Source: Thiobacillus sp. (GTDB lineage: Bacteria; Pseudomonadota; Gammaproteobacteria; Burkholderiales; Thiobacillaceae). Taken from it: a stretch of 64,000 nucleotides of DNA. The stretch is taken from positions 160,160 through 224,159 of the forward strand of contig NZ_JADMKC010000018.1 of NCBI RefSeq assembly GCF_018780105.1, given 5' to 3'. A program made the translations under genes and the position numbers. How positions within the stretch are numbered: position 1 is the first letter of the stretch; each line of letters begins with the position of its first letter. Below are positions 16,171-25,049 of this stretch, piece after piece. The notes under the pieces are model-generated. The model did not search any database. It was given only the letters and a program-made list of their open reading frames with translations, and had not been told where the DNA came from.

Positions 16171-16456
16171 GTTGGCCGGGGGTAGCCCGGCAGCTAGTCA
16201 CTTTCTTTGTCAATGCGACAAAGAAAGTAACCAAAGAAAACGCACCCCGACATCCCCGAAACCCCGGAAACCGAGCCCGCCGGGCGGGCGGCAAAGAACT
16301 CGCCCCGCTTTTGCTGTTTTTAATTTGATTTTTTGTGAGCGGGGCTCAAACACCTTTGCCGCTGAGCCACCCAACAGGCTCAATTTCCGGCGGGGCTGAG
16401 AGGGGAGGCAGGTCAAAACCAAGGCGGTGGTAACGAGACGTTTGTGGTTACTATTT
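16171..16456 (+). repeat. left arm of a ~285-bp inverted repeat
   Basis: Aligns end to end with the reverse complement of 17061-17343, at roughly 80-85% identity by eye. Conserved blocks: GGCCGGGGGTAGCCCGGC, an AAAGAAAGTAACCAAAGAAA segment, CCCCGAAACCCCGGAAA, CAAAGAACTCGCCCCGCTTT, TTTGCCGCTGA, CGGCGGGGCTGAGAGGG and CGTTTGTGGTTA. It follows ampD by about 40 bp. Not protein-coding. Confidence 0.88.
16200..16228 (+). other. hairpin inside the left repeat arm
   Basis: Perfect 12-bp stem ACTTTCTTTGTC / GACAAAGAAAGT with the 5-nt loop AATGC. Its partner at 17286-17314 has different bases at the top of the stem but still pairs perfectly. There is no T-tract, so it is not a simple terminator. Confidence 0.7.
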
Positions 16457-16499
16457 AAACTTCACTCATCCGGCACTGCGGCTATACGCCCTACGCAGG

Positions 16500-16984
16500 C
16501 TAAGCTGCTTGTCCGCCGGCAGCGAGACCGTCGTCTTGAGCACCTGGTTGGGCCGATACTGACTCAAGCTCACTCTTGCTGTCGGGACCATAGATGTCTA
16601 GAGACAGCTCAATACCGCGTTCTCCGAGGGCACGCATTGTTGCTGTTGAAATGGAAACGCCTTCATTAGAGCCCTCCATAAACCACCCGCAGAACAAATC
16701 TACTTGGAAGCGCTGCGCCAGCGCGGACCATATTCTTAGATCGCTTGTGAGTTTTGTGAGCAACTCTGAAACTTGGCCATCCAAGTTTTCTGGCTCAGTG
16801 TCACTTGCATGCAGGAGCCAGCCACCAGCTTTTTTGACGAAATCACGTCCGGACATACTTACTTCGACATGGCCTTTTAACCATGCTTTCGTTGGTGCGC
16901 ACCCAAGCAACTTGGAAATTTTTCAGGCTGGAGGTCATCGCCAAAGAGACGCAGTGAAGCTCGGGAGCGTGAGAGCTGAGCCAT
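16500..16984 (-). pseudogene. DUF4279 protein, frameshifted
   Basis: The 3' frame (stop at 16500) reads LLGCAPTKAWLKGH, SGRDFVKKAGGWLLHAS, ALAQRFQVDLFCGW and GIELSLDIYGPD, a good DUF4279 match lacking its first strand. That strand lies directly upstream in another frame: ATG 16984, MAQLSRSRASLRLFGDDLQP. The two join if one A is added to the A5 run near 16920, giving EKISKLLGCAPT. So a single-base deletion (or a base-calling error in a homopolymer) breaks the gene. Both flanks are the inverted repeat arms. DUF4279 function is unknown; some members act as immunity proteins of contact-dependent toxins. Confidence 0.75.
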
Positions 16985-17060
16985 TTTCGTTAGATCCAAC
17001 GTTAATCCAGCGGCAAAATTACCATGTAACCAGTTCGCCTAATGAGCCGATATGATGCCC

Positions 17061-17343
17061 AAATAATAACCACAAACGCCCAGTCATCACCGCCCTGGTT
17101 TTGACCTTCCCCCTCTCAGCCCCGCCGAAAATTGAGCCTGTCGGGTGGATCAGCGGCAAAGGTGTCTGAAGCCCCGCTCACAAAATCAATCAATATTACA
17201 AAAGCGGGGCGAGTTCTTTGACGCCCACCCGGCAGGCTCAATTTCCGGGGTTTCGGGGATGAGCGGGGTCGCCTTTTCTTTGGTTACTTTCTTTTGGCGA
17301 AACCAAAAGAAAGTGACTAGCCGCCGGGCTACCCCCGGCCAAC
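17061..17343 (-). repeat. right arm of the ~285-bp inverted repeat
   Basis: Reverse complement of the 16171-16456 type, ending 70 bp before purT. Together the arms enclose about 600 bp with the broken DUF4279 gene. No transposase is present between or beside them. Confidence 0.88.
17286..17314 (-). other. hairpin inside the right repeat arm, covarying with the left one
   Basis: Stem ACTTTCTTTTGG / CCAAAAGAAAGT, loop CGAAA. Compared with 16200-16228 the three apical stem bases changed on both sides (GTC/GAC to TGG/CCA) with pairing kept. Confidence 0.7.
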
Positions 17344-17412
17344 GACCCCCAGCCCAACGAAACACCCCCCACCCACGTTAAAATCCCTCCTCCAAACATC
17401 AGGATTCCCCCC

Positions 17413-18609
17413 ATGCGTCTAGGCACCCCGCTCTCGCCCTCCGCCACCCGCGTCATGCTGCTGGGCGCAGGTGAACTCGGCAAGGAAGTCATCATCGCCC
17501 TGCAGCGGCTAGGGGTTGAGGTCATTGCAGTGGACCGTTACGCGAATGCGCCCGGCCATCAGGTCGCGCACCGCGCACACGTGATCGACATGAGCGACGG
17601 CAAAGCTTTGCGCGCACTGATCGAAGCAGAAAAACCGCATCTGGTGGTCCCAGAAATCGAGGCCATCGCCACCGAAACCCTGTTGGAAATCGAAGCAGCG
17701 GGTCTGGCAGAAATCATCCCTACTGCGCGTGCAACCAATCTGACGATGAACCGCGAAGGCATCCGCCGGCTGGCCGCCGAGACGCTGGGGCTGCCGACCT
17801 CGCCCTATGTGTTTGCCGATAGTCTGGCCGACATGCGCGCAGCGGCAGAAAAGTTGGGCTATCCGGTGATTATCAAGCCGGTCATGTCGTCCTCCGGCAA
17901 GGGGCAGTCGCGGGTGGACGCGACCGGCCAACTGCAAGCTGCGTGGGACTATGCGGCCAGCGGCGGGCGGGTGGACAAGGGCCGCGTCATCGTCGAAGGC
18001 GTGATCGACTTCGACTACGAAATCACGCTGCTGACGGTGCGGGCGCGCAATCGCGAGGGGCAGACTGAAACGTATTTCTGTGCGCCCATCGGCCATGTGC
18101 AGGTGAAGGGCGACTACGTCGAATCGTGGCAGCCGCAGCCGATGTCGCCTGCTGCCCTCAAGCGCGCGCAGGACATCGCCGCCGCCGTCACCGGCAATCT
18201 CGGCGGGCGCGGCCTGTTCGGCGTGGAACTGTTCGTCAAAGGCGACGTCGTATGGTTTTCCGAAGTCAGCCCGCGTCCGCACGACACCGGCATGGTGACC
18301 ATGACCACCCAGCGCCAGAACGAATTCGAGCTGCACGCGCGGGCCATACTCGGCCTGCCGGTCGATGTGAGCTTGCGCGAAGCGGGCGCTTCTGCGGTGA
18401 TTTACGGTGGCCTGGACGCGGCCGGCATTGCCTTTGACGGCGTGGCCGAGGCGCTCGCTGCACCGGGTATCGACATCCGGCTGTTTGGCAAGCCCGAAAG
18501 CTTCACCCGCCGCCGCATGGGGGTGGCGCTCGCCACCGCAGCCACGACCGATGGCGCGCGCGAACGCGCCAAGGCCGCAGCCGCCTGTGTCAAACCGGTG
18601 AAACCCTGA
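17413..18609 (+). CDS. purT: formate-dependent phosphoribosylglycinamide formyltransferase
   Basis: 398 aa, ATP-grasp enzyme that formylates GAR with formate and ATP in purine synthesis, bypassing 10-formyl-THF. Features: N-terminal [24 protein letters not shown] (formate/GAR region); [18 protein letters not shown] (ATP-grasp loop); [13 protein letters not shown], then [16 protein letters not shown] (metal ligands). Full length. The window also encodes PurU (46699-47559), which makes formate from 10-formyl-THF and could supply it. Confidence 0.97.
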   Translation: MRLGTPLSPSATRVMLLGAGELGKEVIIALQRLGVEVIAVDRYANAPGHQVAHRAHVIDMSDGKALRALIEAEKPHLVVPEIEAIATETLLEIEAAGLAEIIPTARATNLTMNREGIRRLAAETLGLPTSPYVFADSLADMRAAAEKLGYPVIIKPVMSSSGKGQSRVDATGQLQAAWDYAASGGRVDKGRVIVEGVIDFDYEITLLTVRARNREGQTETYFCAPIGHVQVKGDYVESWQPQPMSPAALKRAQDIAAAVTGNLGGRGLFGVELFVKGDVVWFSEVSPRPHDTGMVTMTTQRQNEFELHARAILGLPVDVSLREAGASAVIYGGLDAAGIAFDGVAEALAAPGIDIRLFGKPESFTRRRMGVALATAATTDGARERAKAAAACVKPVKP

Positions 18610-18618
18610 GTTTTCCAA

Positions 18619-19005
18619 ATGAACATGCAAACCCATTACGAACGCATCGGTGGCAGCGCGGTCATTCGCCGGCTGGTCGATCGCTTTTACGACCTGATGG
18701 ACGAAGACCCGGACTACTACGGCATCCGCAAGCTGCATCCGCAAGACCTCGGCGAATCGCGCAACAAACTGGCGTGGTTCCTCAACGGCTGGATGGGCGG
18801 ACCGCCGGATTATGTCGACCGCTTCGGCCATCCATTCCTGCGCCGTCGGCATCTGCCATTTGCGGTTGGCGTGAGCGAGCGCGACCAGTGGATGGGCTGC
18901 ATGCTGCGCGCCATGCAGGATGTGGATCTGGACGCAGCCATGCAACAGGAACTGGCTGATGCATTTTTCCAAACCGCCGATTTCATGCGCAACCAGCCCG
19001 AATGA
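18619..19005 (+). CDS. group II truncated haemoglobin
   Basis: 128 aa 2/2 globin. The N-terminal THYERIGGSAVIRRLVDRFYDLM is typical, with the helix-B Tyr in RFYDLM. MGGPPDYVDRFGHPFLRRRHLPFAVG carries the proximal His (in RRRHLPF), and ERDQWMGCM carries Trp G8, a marker of group II. Likely roles are O2, NO or sulfide binding in redox protection. It begins 10 bp after purT, and its stop overlaps the next start (ATGA). Confidence 0.92.
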   Translation: MNMQTHYERIGGSAVIRRLVDRFYDLMDEDPDYYGIRKLHPQDLGESRNKLAWFLNGWMGGPPDYVDRFGHPFLRRRHLPFAVGVSERDQWMGCMLRAMQDVDLDAAMQQELADAFFQTADFMRNQPE

Positions 19006-20258
19006 GACGCCTGTTCGCCTGGAGCGTGCTGTTTGCCGTATTGGCCGCATTGACCGTGCTGCCCTGGCTGATGCTGGACAACGCACCGGCGATCGAGCCA
19101 CCGGCCGAGTTTCAGCGCACGGATCTGGCAGGAATCAAATCCCTGTTCCAGAAACACGACCCGCGCCGGCAAACGCCCGACATGCTGCACAGCATCCGGC
19201 TCGACGAGGCCGAACTCAATCGCGTGCTCAATTACGCGATGAAACTGCCCCGCGTCAGCGGCATTGCCGCCGAGCTCACGCCCGGCCAGGCTACGCTCAC
19301 AGCCACCCTGACCGTGCCAGATAATCCGTTTGGCCGATACCTGAACATCACGGCCGAAGTGGCAGAAGCGCCCGGCGGCATCCAGATCCAGAGCCTGCAA
19401 CTGGGCAGCCTGCCCTTGCCGGGCGCACTGGCCGACTGGGTTGCCCGCCAGTTTCACCGCCAGTTGTTGCGGGATTCCACCTATGCCGCGATGGCCGACG
19501 CGTTTTCCCGGGTGGACTTTGCCGAAAATCAGGCCACGCTGGATTACCGCTGGCATCCCGAATTGCTGACCCGACTCGAGCGCAAGAGCGTCGAGCTCCT
19601 GATCCCCGCGGAAGACCAGGCGCGCATGCTGGTCTATGCCGAGCAGTTGAACGTGCTGCTGAAACCCTACCCGCACGGCAGCAAGATTCCGCTGGCGCAG
19701 ATCGTCTCGCCGCTGTTCGCGCATGCCCTGCAAGCCGGCGGCGACCCGCGCATCGAAAACCGTGCGGCCTTGACCGCGCTGGCAGCCTATCTGGGCGGCG
19801 TCAGCCTGCCCAGGCTGCTAGCCGGCGATAGCCGCTCGATCTACCGTGCGCCGCCGGTGCTGTTGTCGCTCTACGGGCGGCGCGACCTGGCCGAGCATTT
19901 CACCCTGTCTGCCGCGCTCAGCATCAACGGCGGCAGCCAACTGGCCAAAGCCATCGGCTTGATGAAGGAGGAAGAGGATGCGGGCAAAGGTTCCGGCTTC
20001 AGCTTCACCGATCTGGCTGCCGACCTCGCCGGGGTGCGCCTGGGCGAGCGCGCCACCGGCGACACGGCAGCACGCGTCCGCCAGCAACTCGCCGCCGCCC
20101 GCACCGATGCCGATCTTTTGCCGGATATACGCGACCTGCCTGAATTCATGCCGCAAGCAGAATTCGACCGCCGCTTCGGCCCGGTCGGCAGCGCGCGCTA
20201 TCAAGCCGTCATCGCCAGCATCGACGCCCGGCTCGACGCGCATCCACTGACACAATAA
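19002..20258 (+). CDS. membrane-anchored protein of unknown function, 418 aa
   Basis: Residues ~5-25 are a single membrane anchor (WSVLFAVLAALTVLPWLML) with no cleavage site, so the rest should lie in the periplasm. The body alternates beta-rich stretches (ATLTATLTVPDNPFGRYLNI) and helices, with a conserved-looking YAEQLNVLLKPYPHGSKIPL. The C-terminal half (AEHFTLSAALSINGGSQLAK, FSFTDLAADLAGVRLGE) resembles nothing I can name with confidence. The start overlaps the haemoglobin stop by 4 bp, so the two are coupled. Confidence 0.75.
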   Translation: MRRLFAWSVLFAVLAALTVLPWLMLDNAPAIEPPAEFQRTDLAGIKSLFQKHDPRRQTPDMLHSIRLDEAELNRVLNYAMKLPRVSGIAAELTPGQATLTATLTVPDNPFGRYLNITAEVAEAPGGIQIQSLQLGSLPLPGALADWVARQFHRQLLRDSTYAAMADAFSRVDFAENQATLDYRWHPELLTRLERKSVELLIPAEDQARMLVYAEQLNVLLKPYPHGSKIPLAQIVSPLFAHALQAGGDPRIENRAALTALAAYLGGVSLPRLLAGDSRSIYRAPPVLLSLYGRRDLAEHFTLSAALSINGGSQLAKAIGLMKEEEDAGKGSGFSFTDLAADLAGVRLGERATGDTAARVRQQLAAARTDADLLPDIRDLPEFMPQAEFDRRFGPVGSARYQAVIASIDARLDAHPLTQ

Positions 20259-20276
20259 GAAGTCAGACAAGCCTGT

Positions 20277-20282
20277 TATAAT
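20277..20282 (+). promoter_or_regulatory. candidate -10 element for typA
   Basis: An exact TATAAT 29 bp before the typA ATG. No clear -35 hexamer stands at 17 bp. Confidence 0.55.
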
Positions 20283-20311
20283 GCCGGGTTTTCCGTAATC
20301 CGACCGTCATC

Positions 20312-22138
20312 ATGTCCCGCAAACTCCGCAACATCGCCATCATCGCGCACGTCGACCATGGCAAAACCACGCTGGTCGACCAGCTCCTCAAGCAATCCGG
20401 CACCTTCCGCGAAAACCAGGCAGTCGACGAGCGCGTGATGGACTCGAACGATCTGGAGAAGGAACGCGGCATCACCATTCTGGCGAAGAACACCGCCATT
20501 ACGTACGGCGAATACCACATCAATATCGTCGACACCCCGGGCCACGCCGACTTCGGCGGCGAAGTCGAGCGCGTGCTCGGCATGGTCGACGGCGTGGTAC
20601 TGCTGGTCGATGCGGTCGAAGGCCCGATGCCGCAGACCCGCTTCGTCACCAAGAAAGCGCTGGCGCTGGGCTTGAAGCCGATCGTCGTGATCAACAAGGT
20701 GGACCGCCCCGGCGCACGTCCGGACTGGGTTGTCGATCAAACCTTTGACCTGTTCGACAAACTGCACGCTACCGACGAGCAACTCGATTTCCCGATCATC
20801 TACGCCTCCGGCCTCAATGGCTGGGCCTGTCTGGATCTGAAGGACGCCCCCTCGCAAGGTGGCTCGGCCGACAACATGACGACCCTGTTCGACACCGTGA
20901 TCGCGCACGTCCCGACTCCGCCCGGCTCGCCCGACGCGCCGTTGCAACTGCAAATCGCCGCGCTGGACTACTCGACCTACACCGGTCGTCTCGGCGTTGG
21001 CCGCGTGCTCAACGGCCGCATCAAACCCGGCATGCCGGTCGCGGTGATGAACCACGAAGAACAGGTTGCCACCGGCCGTATCAATCAGGTCATGGGTTTC
21101 CGCGGCCTGGAACGCGTACTGGTTGACGAAGCCGAAGCCGGCGACATCATCATCATTTCCGGACTCGATGACATCGGCATCGGCGTCACCATTTGCGACA
21201 AGGACAATCCAGTTGGCCTGCCGGTGTTGCCGGTCGACGAGCCGACACTCAACATGGACTTCATGGTCAACTCCTCGCCGCTGGCCGGCACCGAGGGCAA
21301 GTTCGTCACCACCCGCCAGATCCGCGATCGTCTGACCAAGGAGCTGCTAGTCAACGTCGCGCTGCGCGTCGACGAAACCGGCGAGGCCGACATCTTCCGC
21401 GTCTCCGGTCGCGGCGAACTCCACCTGACCATCCTGCTGGAGAACATGCGCCGCGAAGGCTTCGAAATGGCTGTCGGCAAGCCGCGTGTGGTCTACAAGG
21501 AAATCGACGGCGAGAAGTGCGAGCCCTACGAAAACCTCACCATCGACCTGGAAGACGACACCCAGGGCGCGGTGATGGAAGAAATCGGCCGCCGTCGCGG
21601 CGAACTGACCAACATGGAATCGGACGGCAACGGCCGTACCCGCCTCGAATACCACATTCCCGCACGCGGTCTGATCGGCTTCCAGTCCGACTTCATGACC
21701 ATGACGCGCGGCACCGGCCTGATGAGCCACGTGTTCGACGACTACGGTCCGGTGAAAGCCGACCTGCCCGGTCGCCACAACGGCGTGCTGATTTCGCAGG
21801 ACAACGGCGAAGCCGTGGCCTACGCGCTGTGGAAACTGGAAGATCGCGGCCGCATGTTCGTCTCGCCCGGCGACAAGCTGTATGAAGGCATGATCATCGG
21901 CATCCACAGCCGCGACAACGACCTGGTGGTCAACCCGATCAAGGGCAAACAGCTGACCAACGTGCGCTCCTCGGGCACCGACGAAGCCGTGCGCCTGACC
22001 ACGCCGATCAAGCTGACGCTGGAATCCGCGGTGGAATTCATCGACGACGACGAACTGGTCGAAATCACGCCGAAGTCGATCCGTATCCGCAAGCGCTTCC
22101 TGCAGGAGCATGAGCGCAAGAAAGCGAATCGCGGTTAA
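20312..22138 (+). CDS. typA: ribosome-associated GTPase TypA/BipA
   Basis: 608 aa translational GTPase of the EF-G type that binds 70S ribosomes under stress and aids 50S assembly. G1 AHVDHGKTT (12-20), switch ERGITI, G3 [15 protein letters not shown]4 [11 protein letters not shown]. Domain II (about 200-300), domains III/V ([20 protein letters not shown]) and the BipA-specific C-terminal domain ([20 protein letters not shown]) are all present. Full family length. It is followed by a strong hairpin terminator. Confidence 0.98.
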   Translation: MSRKLRNIAIIAHVDHGKTTLVDQLLKQSGTFRENQAVDERVMDSNDLEKERGITILAKNTAITYGEYHINIVDTPGHADFGGEVERVLGMVDGVVLLVDAVEGPMPQTRFVTKKALALGLKPIVVINKVDRPGARPDWVVDQTFDLFDKLHATDEQLDFPIIYASGLNGWACLDLKDAPSQGGSADNMTTLFDTVIAHVPTPPGSPDAPLQLQIAALDYSTYTGRLGVGRVLNGRIKPGMPVAVMNHEEQVATGRINQVMGFRGLERVLVDEAEAGDIIIISGLDDIGIGVTICDKDNPVGLPVLPVDEPTLNMDFMVNSSPLAGTEGKFVTTRQIRDRLTKELLVNVALRVDETGEADIFRVSGRGELHLTILLENMRREGFEMAVGKPRVVYKEIDGEKCEPYENLTIDLEDDTQGAVMEEIGRRRGELTNMESDGNGRTRLEYHIPARGLIGFQSDFMTMTRGTGLMSHVFDDYGPVKADLPGRHNGVLISQDNGEAVAYALWKLEDRGRMFVSPGDKLYEGMIIGIHSRDNDLVVNPIKGKQLTNVRSSGTDEAVRLTTPIKLTLESAVEFIDDDELVEITPKSIRIRKRFLQEHERKKANRG

Positions 22139-22170
22139 TAATCTGCTGGCGCTTGCGCCTGCAGGCCAAA

Positions 22171-22200
22171 CAAAAAACCCGGTATCAGCCGGGTTTTTTG
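22171..22200. terminator. bidirectional rho-independent terminator
   Basis: Perfect 12-bp stem CAAAAAACCCGG / CCGGGTTTTTTG with a 6-nt loop, A-tract on one side and T-tract on the other. It sits between convergent typA and the Gly/Cys-rich protein gene and can serve both. Confidence 0.92.
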
Positions 22201-22213
22201 TTGTCTGCCGGGA

Positions 22214-22873
22214 TCAATCCCCGCCGCCACATCCCCCTCCACCGTCGCCACCGCTGCCGCAACCGGCGCCTGTACTATCTGATACGCTGCCCCCACCACA
22301 CCCCGAACCGCAGCCGATATCGCTGGCGCAATAACTGCCCGAGCCCGGTCTGCAGCGCGTGTCGTAACGAAAACCATTCGGAATAGACAGTGCGCCATCC
22401 AGGGCAAACAGTCGCGGTAGGCGACTCGGCTGCTCCGGATTGATCTTCTCTAATGCGCAAGCCAAGCGCCAGGCCCGCCGGATTCCTTCGGTCGCCAGCG
22501 TCGGCGTTCTCATGGCTTCGGCCGGCGTGTGGTGCAGAAAGCGGCCAAAGGCCTTGTTGCAGAAATCCTGATACACCCGCGTGTGCAAAATGAACGCGTG
22601 CCAGGCATCGTCCGCGACCTGCGACGGCATCGAAACAAAGCGGCCCCGCGCCTGTGCGCACAGGATGAAATAATCGCGCAATCCTTCGAATACCTGTTGC
22701 TCCTGAGCCGAATCGAGATCGGGTCGCACGTCGCGAAATTTCAGCCGCATCGACTGCGAAAACGGGTAGGCACGGATCATCTCCAGCCGTACCTGCTGCG
22801 CATGATTACGCCAGACGCGCTGAGCGACGATGCCCGCTGTCAGCAGCAATAAAGTAAACAGAATCAGCTTCAT
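22214..22873 (-). CDS. GRDP-like protein with N-terminal anchor and Gly/Cys-rich tail
   Basis: 219 aa from ATG 22873 (MKLILFTLLLLTAG). The N-terminus is a membrane anchor. The middle carries VADDAWHAFILHTRVYQDFC and FGRFLHHTP, the pattern of glycine-rich-domain proteins, with conserved Asp/Trp-His and His-His. The last ~45 residues are almost only Gly, Cys and Ser (IGCGSGCGGGS to GGGGCGGGD). Such Cys/Gly tails are seen in membrane proteins of unknown role and may bind metal. The longer frame to 23005 crosses the rmuC start and is less likely. Confidence 0.75.
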   Translation of the reverse strand: MKLILFTLLLLTAGIVAQRVWRNHAQQVRLEMIRAYPFSQSMRLKFRDVRPDLDSAQEQQVFEGLRDYFILCAQARGRFVSMPSQVADDAWHAFILHTRVYQDFCNKAFGRFLHHTPAEAMRTPTLATEGIRRAWRLACALEKINPEQPSRLPRLFALDGALSIPNGFRYDTRCRPGSGSYCASDIGCGSGCGGGSVSDSTGAGCGSGGDGGGGCGGGD

Positions 22874-22959
22874 CGGCACTCCTTGCCTGGGTTTTTCCGA
22901 GGATATCAATAATCCGTTGCAGGGGTCTTCCGCACGCGCGAGCGCCCTGCCCTGCGCCG

Positions 22960-22965
22960 TATAAT
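22960..22965 (+). promoter_or_regulatory. TATAAT very close to the rmuC start
   Basis: An exact -10 hexamer only 6 bp before the rmuC ATG (22972), with no Shine-Dalgarno between. If used, transcription would begin at or next to the A of the start codon. Confidence 0.4.
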
Positions 22966-22971
22966 CCGGCC

Positions 22972-24267
22972 ATGCCCATCGCCACACTTGCCCTGCTTGC
23001 CGCACTCATTCTGCTGATCGTGCTGGTCCTGGCACTGCTCGGATTCCAGCGCCAGCAACAGCGCAGCCTTAACCAGTTTCCTGCCCAGCTTGCGCAGGAC
23101 ATGGAAGCCCGCCACCGCGCCGTGCTGACCGACCTGCACAGCGGGCTGTCGCAGCAGTCCGACCGCATGCAGACGCAACTGGCTAGCTTGCAAGTGGCAC
23201 AGACCGAGCGGCTGGCGGAAACGCGTGAAACCGTCACCGGACAGTTCAGCCAGTTCCAGACCGCCATGCTGGAAAAACTGATCGAACAGGGGCGTGCCGA
23301 GCAAAGTCTGCTGCAGGACACGCTGAAAGGCATGACGGCGCACTTCAACGAACGGGTGCAACAACTCTCGCAAACGGTCGATGGCCGACTCAATGAAATC
23401 TCCGGCAAGGTGGCCGAGCGGCTCGACGAAGGCTTCAAGAAAACCAATGAAACCTTCACCTCGGTGATGTCGCGGCTGGCAGTGATCGACGAAGCGCAGA
23501 AAAAGATCGAGGGCCTGGCGAGCAACGTCGTGTCGCTGCAGGAAATCCTGGGCGACAAGCGCTCGCGCGGCGCCTTCGGCGAAGTCCAGCTCGAAGCGCT
23601 GGTGCGCAACAGCCTGCCGCCCGACGCCTATGCCTTCCAGCACACGCTGAAAAGCGGCGCGCGAGCCGACTGCGTGCTGATCCTGCCGGAGCCGACCGGA
23701 ACCGTATGCGTCGATTCCAAATTTCCGCTGGAAAACTACAGCCGCATGTTCGACGACAGCCTGGCGGCAGTGGAACGCGACGGTGCACGCCGGCAGTTCA
23801 AGATGGACGTAAAGAAGCATGTCGACGATATCGCCGCCAAGTACATCGTCGCGGGCGAAACCTCCGACGGCGCCGTGATGTTCCTGCCCGCCGAAGCGGT
23901 GTTCGCCGAGATCCACGCCTATCACCCCGACCTGGTCGAGCACGCACAGAAAAGGCGCGTCTGGCTCACCTCGCCCACCACGCTGATGGCGGTGCTGAAC
24001 ACCGCGCGCGCGGTGATCCGCGATTCGGAAACCCGTCGCATGGCACACGTGATCAAGGACGAACTCGGCAAACTGGCGAAGGACTTCGCGCGCTTCGACG
24101 AGCGCATGAAAAAGCTCGCCTCCCACATCGATCAGGCCAGCAAGGATGTCGGCGAAGTACGCATCTCCAGCGACAAGATCAGCAAACGCTTCGCACAGAT
24201 CGAACGGGTTGAACTCGACCATCCCCCGGTGGGTGTCGCCCTGCCGCACCCCGACAGCGACGAATGA
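22972..24267 (+). CDS. rmuC: DNA recombination protein RmuC
   Basis: 431 aa. Residues 1-25 are a membrane anchor (IATLALLAALILLIVLVLAL), ~30-190 a long coiled coil, and ~190-410 the RmuC nuclease-like domain: GDKRSRGAFGEVQLEALVRN, ADCVLILP, CVDSKFPLENY, MFLPAEAVFAEI. RmuC limits recombination between short inverted repeats and belongs near the PD-(D/E)XK nucleases (VDSK). The stop overlaps mtfA by 4 bp. It is divergent from the Gly/Cys-rich protein gene. Confidence 0.95.
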   Translation: MPIATLALLAALILLIVLVLALLGFQRQQQRSLNQFPAQLAQDMEARHRAVLTDLHSGLSQQSDRMQTQLASLQVAQTERLAETRETVTGQFSQFQTAMLEKLIEQGRAEQSLLQDTLKGMTAHFNERVQQLSQTVDGRLNEISGKVAERLDEGFKKTNETFTSVMSRLAVIDEAQKKIEGLASNVVSLQEILGDKRSRGAFGEVQLEALVRNSLPPDAYAFQHTLKSGARADCVLILPEPTGTVCVDSKFPLENYSRMFDDSLAAVERDGARRQFKMDVKKHVDDIAAKYIVAGETSDGAVMFLPAEAVFAEIHAYHPDLVEHAQKRRVWLTSPTTLMAVLNTARAVIRDSETRRMAHVIKDELGKLAKDFARFDERMKKLASHIDQASKDVGEVRISSDKISKRFAQIERVELDHPPVGVALPHPDSDE

Positions 24268-25049
24268 ACTGGTTTGCCCGCTGGCGCCGCACCCGCATCC
24301 TCAAACGCCACCCCGTTCCACGCGCCGACTTCGAGACGGCAGTCGGGCAACTACCGATCCTGCACGGCCTGTCTGCGGCCGAGCTGAATCACCTGCACGA
24401 AACCACCAGCCTGTTCCTCCACGGCAAAAGTTTTGCGGCGGCGGGGGGCGCAGAAGTCGACACCACCACTCAACTCAAGATCGCCCTCCAAGCCTGCCTG
24501 ATGATCCTGCAGCTGGACGAAGCCAGCTACCGGAGCTGGAATGAAATCATTCTCTATCCGGACGAGTTTCTGCGACTGCGTGAAGAAGTCGACGAGGCCG
24601 GCATCGTGCACCATTCGCGCGACATCCTGGCCGGCGAATCCTGGCTTGGCGGCCCGCTGGTGCTGTCGATTGCCGACGTCGAAGCCAGCGGGCAGGCCGA
24701 TGGCGTCAACGTTGTGCTGCACGAATTCGCCCACAAGCTCGACATGCTCAATGGCGACGCCAACGGCTTTCCGCCGCTGCATCGCGGCATGGATGCGGCT
24801 ACCTGGGCACGCGATTTCAGCACGGCCTATGCAGACCTGTGCGCGCGCATCGACGCCGGAGAAGACACCGAGATCGACCCTTACGCAGCCTCCGACCCGG
24901 CGGAATTTTTTGCCGTGCTGAGCGAGGTGTTCTTCGAAACTCCCGCCTTGCTGCAACAGGAATACCCGGCGGTTTACCAGCAGATGTGCCTGTTTTACCG
25001 CCAGCACCCGCTGCTACGACTACCTGATGGAATAGGGAGATCAGCATGA
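24264..25049 (+). CDS. mtfA: MtfA-type zinc peptidase
   Basis: 261 aa. MtfA in E. coli binds the repressor Mlc and has aminopeptidase activity. Zinc motif HEFAHKLDMLNG (HExxH), with the downstream Glu in PAEFFAVLSEVFFE. VLSIADVEASG precedes the motif as in the family. N-terminal WFARWRRTRIL and HETTSLFLHGKSF also fit. It overlaps both neighbours by 4 bp (rmuC-mtfA-aminotransferase unit). Confidence 0.93.
   Translation: MNWFARWRRTRILKRHPVPRADFETAVGQLPILHGLSAAELNHLHETTSLFLHGKSFAAAGGAEVDTTTQLKIALQACLMILQLDEASYRSWNEIILYPDEFLRLREEVDEAGIVHHSRDILAGESWLGGPLVLSIADVEASGQADGVNVVLHEFAHKLDMLNGDANGFPPLHRGMDAATWARDFSTAYADLCARIDAGEDTEIDPYAASDPAEFFAVLSEVFFETPALLQQEYPAVYQQMCLFYRQHPLLRLPDGIGRSA

Noticed and set aside
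16129-16399. Plus-strand frames over the left inverted repeat
   Set aside because: They translate the repeat (TFFVNATKKVTKENA-type peptides) and have no independent gene features.
17509-19101. 530-codon minus-strand frame opposite purT
   Set aside because: Shadow frame; PurT ATP-grasp motifs and the globin lie on the plus strand.
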